Under the pieces are notes generated by a model. It was not told where the DNA came from. It worked only from the letters and a program-made list of their open reading frames with translations, and did no database searches. The position numbers and the translations under genes are program-made. Below are positions 4,202 through 5,406 of a DNA stretch of 5,406 nt, piece after piece (position 1 is the stretch's first letter; each line of letters opens with the position of its first letter). The DNA is from Actinomycetota bacterium (GTDB lineage: Bacteria > Actinomycetota > Thermoleophilia > Gaiellales > Gaiellaceae). The DNA lies in the NCBI GenBank assembly GCA_003136795.1, contig PLDP01000090.1, forward strand, positions 5,638 through 11,043, in the 5' to 3' direction.

Positions 4202-5406
4202 GTGCCGGTGACCGACCTCCGCGCGGCTGCGCGCGACCACCTGTGGTTGCACTTCACGCGCATGCACGGCTATGAGCCGCCGGTGATCGTGCGCGGCGAG
4301 GGCTGCTACCTCTGGGACGACGAGGGGAAGCGCTACCTCGACGCGCTCGCCGGGCTCTTCTCCGTGAACATCGGCTACTCGTACGGCGAGGAGATCGGGC
4401 AGGCGGCGCTCGAGCAGATGCGCGAGCTGCCCTTCTACACCAACTGGTCGTACGCGCACCCGCGCGCGATCGAGCTCGCGCACGAGCTCGCGCGCCTCGC
4501 GCCGGCGCACATCAACCGAGCGTTCTTCGTCTCCGGGGGCTCGGAAGCGGTCGAGTCCGCCTGGAAGATGGCGCGGCAGTACCACATGGCGCGCGGCGAA
4601 CGCCGTTGGAAGGCCGTCTCACGCCGCACCGCCTACCACGGCACGACGATGGGCGCTCTCTCGATCAACGGCATCCCCGCGCTGCGCACGCCGTTCGAGC
4701 CGCTCGTGCCCGATGTCGTGCACGTGCGCAACACGAATCGCTACCACCGCCCTGCCGACGAGACCGAGGCCGAGTTCACGCAGTTCCTGCTCACCGACCT
4801 CGAGGAGTCGATCGAGCAGGCGGGCCCCGAGACGGTCGCGATGGTGATCTTCGAGCCGGTGCAGAACGCGGGCGGCTCGTTCACCCCGCCGGCCGGCTAC
4901 TTCCAGGGCGTGCGCGAGATCTGCGACCGGCACGGCATCCTCCTCTGCGCCGACGAGGTGATCACGGGATTCGGCCGCACGGGCGCGTGGTTCGCGAGCG
5001 AGCGGTACGACATCAAGCCCGACCTGATCACGTGCGCGAAGGGCCTCTCGTCGAGCTACGCAGCAATCGGCGCGGTTCTGATCGCCGACAAGGTCGCCGA
5101 CGCATTCAAGACCGAGACCGCGATGTACGCGCACGGGATCACCTTCGGCGGCCATCCCGTCGGCTGTGCGATCGCGCTGAAGAACCTCGAGATCATGCAG
5201 CGCGAAAAGATCGTCGAGCACGTCGCGGAGACACAGGACGACTTTCGCGCGCAGCTCGAGACGCTGCTCGACCTCGACATCGTCGGTGACGTGCGCGGCA
5301 CCGGCTACCTGTACGCGCTCGAGCTCGTCAAGGACAAGCAAACGCGCGAGACGTTCAGCAACGAGGAGTCCGAGACGCTTCTGCGGGGCTTCCTCTCGCC
5401 GGCGCT
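4202..5406 (+). CDS. Class III PLP-dependent aminotransferase (omega-amino acid:pyruvate type), 3' end cut by window edge
   Basis: From the GTG at 4202 there are 401 codons open to the right edge; the family is about 440-460 residues, so some 40-60 are missing. RDHLWLHFTRM and PPVIVRGEGCYLWDDEGKRYLD (about 11-47) are the N-terminal part. FFVSGGSEAVESAWK is the PLP phosphate loop, and AYHGTTMGAL follows. LCADEVITGFGRTG holds Asp251, which contacts the pyridine nitrogen, and ITCAKGLSSSY holds the Schiff-base Lys280. The 29-residue Asp-Lys spacing is the same as in omega-transaminases. TFGGHPVGCA and IVGDVRGTGYLYALELV continue the fold. The overall pattern resembles actinobacterial proteins such as Mycobacterium tuberculosis Rv3329. 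It moves an amino group from an omega-amino acid or amine (beta-alanine, GABA, taurine or putrescine type) to a keto acid in the cytosol; the exact donor is not predictable. Confidence 0.9.
   Translation, partial: MPVTDLRAAARDHLWLHFTRMHGYEPPVIVRGEGCYLWDDEGKRYLDALAGLFSVNIGYSYGEEIGQAALEQMRELPFYTNWSYAHPRAIELAHELARLAPAHINRAFFVSGGSEAVESAWKMARQYHMARGERRWKAVSRRTAYHGTTMGALSINGIPALRTPFEPLVPDVVHVRNTNRYHRPADETEAEFTQFLLTDLEESIEQAGPETVAMVIFEPVQNAGGSFTPPAGYFQGVREICDRHGILLCADEVITGFGRTGAWFASERYDIKPDLITCAKGLSSSYAAIGAVLIADKVADAFKTETAMYAHGITFGGHPVGCAIALKNLEIMQREKIVEHVAETQDDFRAQLETLLDLDIVGDVRGTGYLYALELVKDKQTRETFSNEESETLLRGFLSPA

Noticed and set aside
4191..4211. Six-codon mini-ORF (ATG 4191 to TGA 4211) overlapping the aminotransferase start
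   Set aside because: It has no ribosome binding site and its ATG lies within the likely -10 box, so it would probably not be transcribed from that promoter.
4606..5341. Long open frames on both strands within the aminotransferase gene
   Set aside because: They are high-GC shadows of a frame that holds the complete PLP-enzyme motif set.
1..5406. CRISPR arrays, tRNA or rRNA genes, insertion sequences, riboswitches
   Set aside because: I found no spaced direct repeats, cloverleaf-like sequence, transposase domain, or leader long enough for a riboswitch; the longest unassigned gap is under 45 bases.

Overview
This is a GC-rich, gene-dense window with short intergenic gaps and GTG starts. It encodes a probable F420/FMN split-barrel enzyme, a Nudix/winged-helix regulator and an actinobacterial-type class III aminotransferase. 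Three genes have a TANNNT hexamer 6-7 bases before the start codon, which suggests leaderless mRNAs. Together these point to an actinomycete-like bacterium (Actinomycetota, possibly a deep class such as Thermoleophilia). The lineage is inferred, because no rRNA or other marker gene is present.

Left block (1-2113). A minus-strand NAD-dependent epimerase/reductase-like gene fills 1-900 and runs off the left edge. It is divergent, across only 12 bp, from a plus-strand pair: a GNAT acetyltransferase (913-1353) and an alpha/beta hydrolase (1350-2099). The pair shares a 4-base GTGA stop/start overlap. The hydrolase converges on a minus-strand regulator, and a perfect 33-base inverted repeat sits at the junction, with the hydrolase stop codon at its centre.

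Middle block (2125-4169). A minus-strand NrtR-like regulator (degenerate Nudix domain plus winged helix) is divergent from a BMP/PnrA-type substrate-binding lipoprotein. The 39-bp gap carries an AT-rich dyad (GTTTT-N13-AAAAC) that covers candidate -10 boxes for both directions. The lipoprotein gene overlaps by ATGA with a small PPOX-class (F420- or FMN-dependent) split-barrel oxidoreductase. No ABC ATPase or permease gene accompanies the binding protein inside the window.

Right block (4202-5406). A class III PLP-dependent aminotransferase of the omega-amino acid:pyruvate type, with both catalytic residues, runs off the right edge. It probably has its own leaderless promoter.

The regulator, nucleoside-type binding protein, oxidoreductase and amino-group transfer enzyme could form a small uptake and catabolism locus for a nucleoside or nucleobase-like compound, but this is inference. 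No phage, insertion sequence, CRISPR array or RNA gene was found. No clearly new system can be claimed. The best leads are the regulator/lipoprotein control region, the stop-codon palindrome and the overlapping leaderless promoters.
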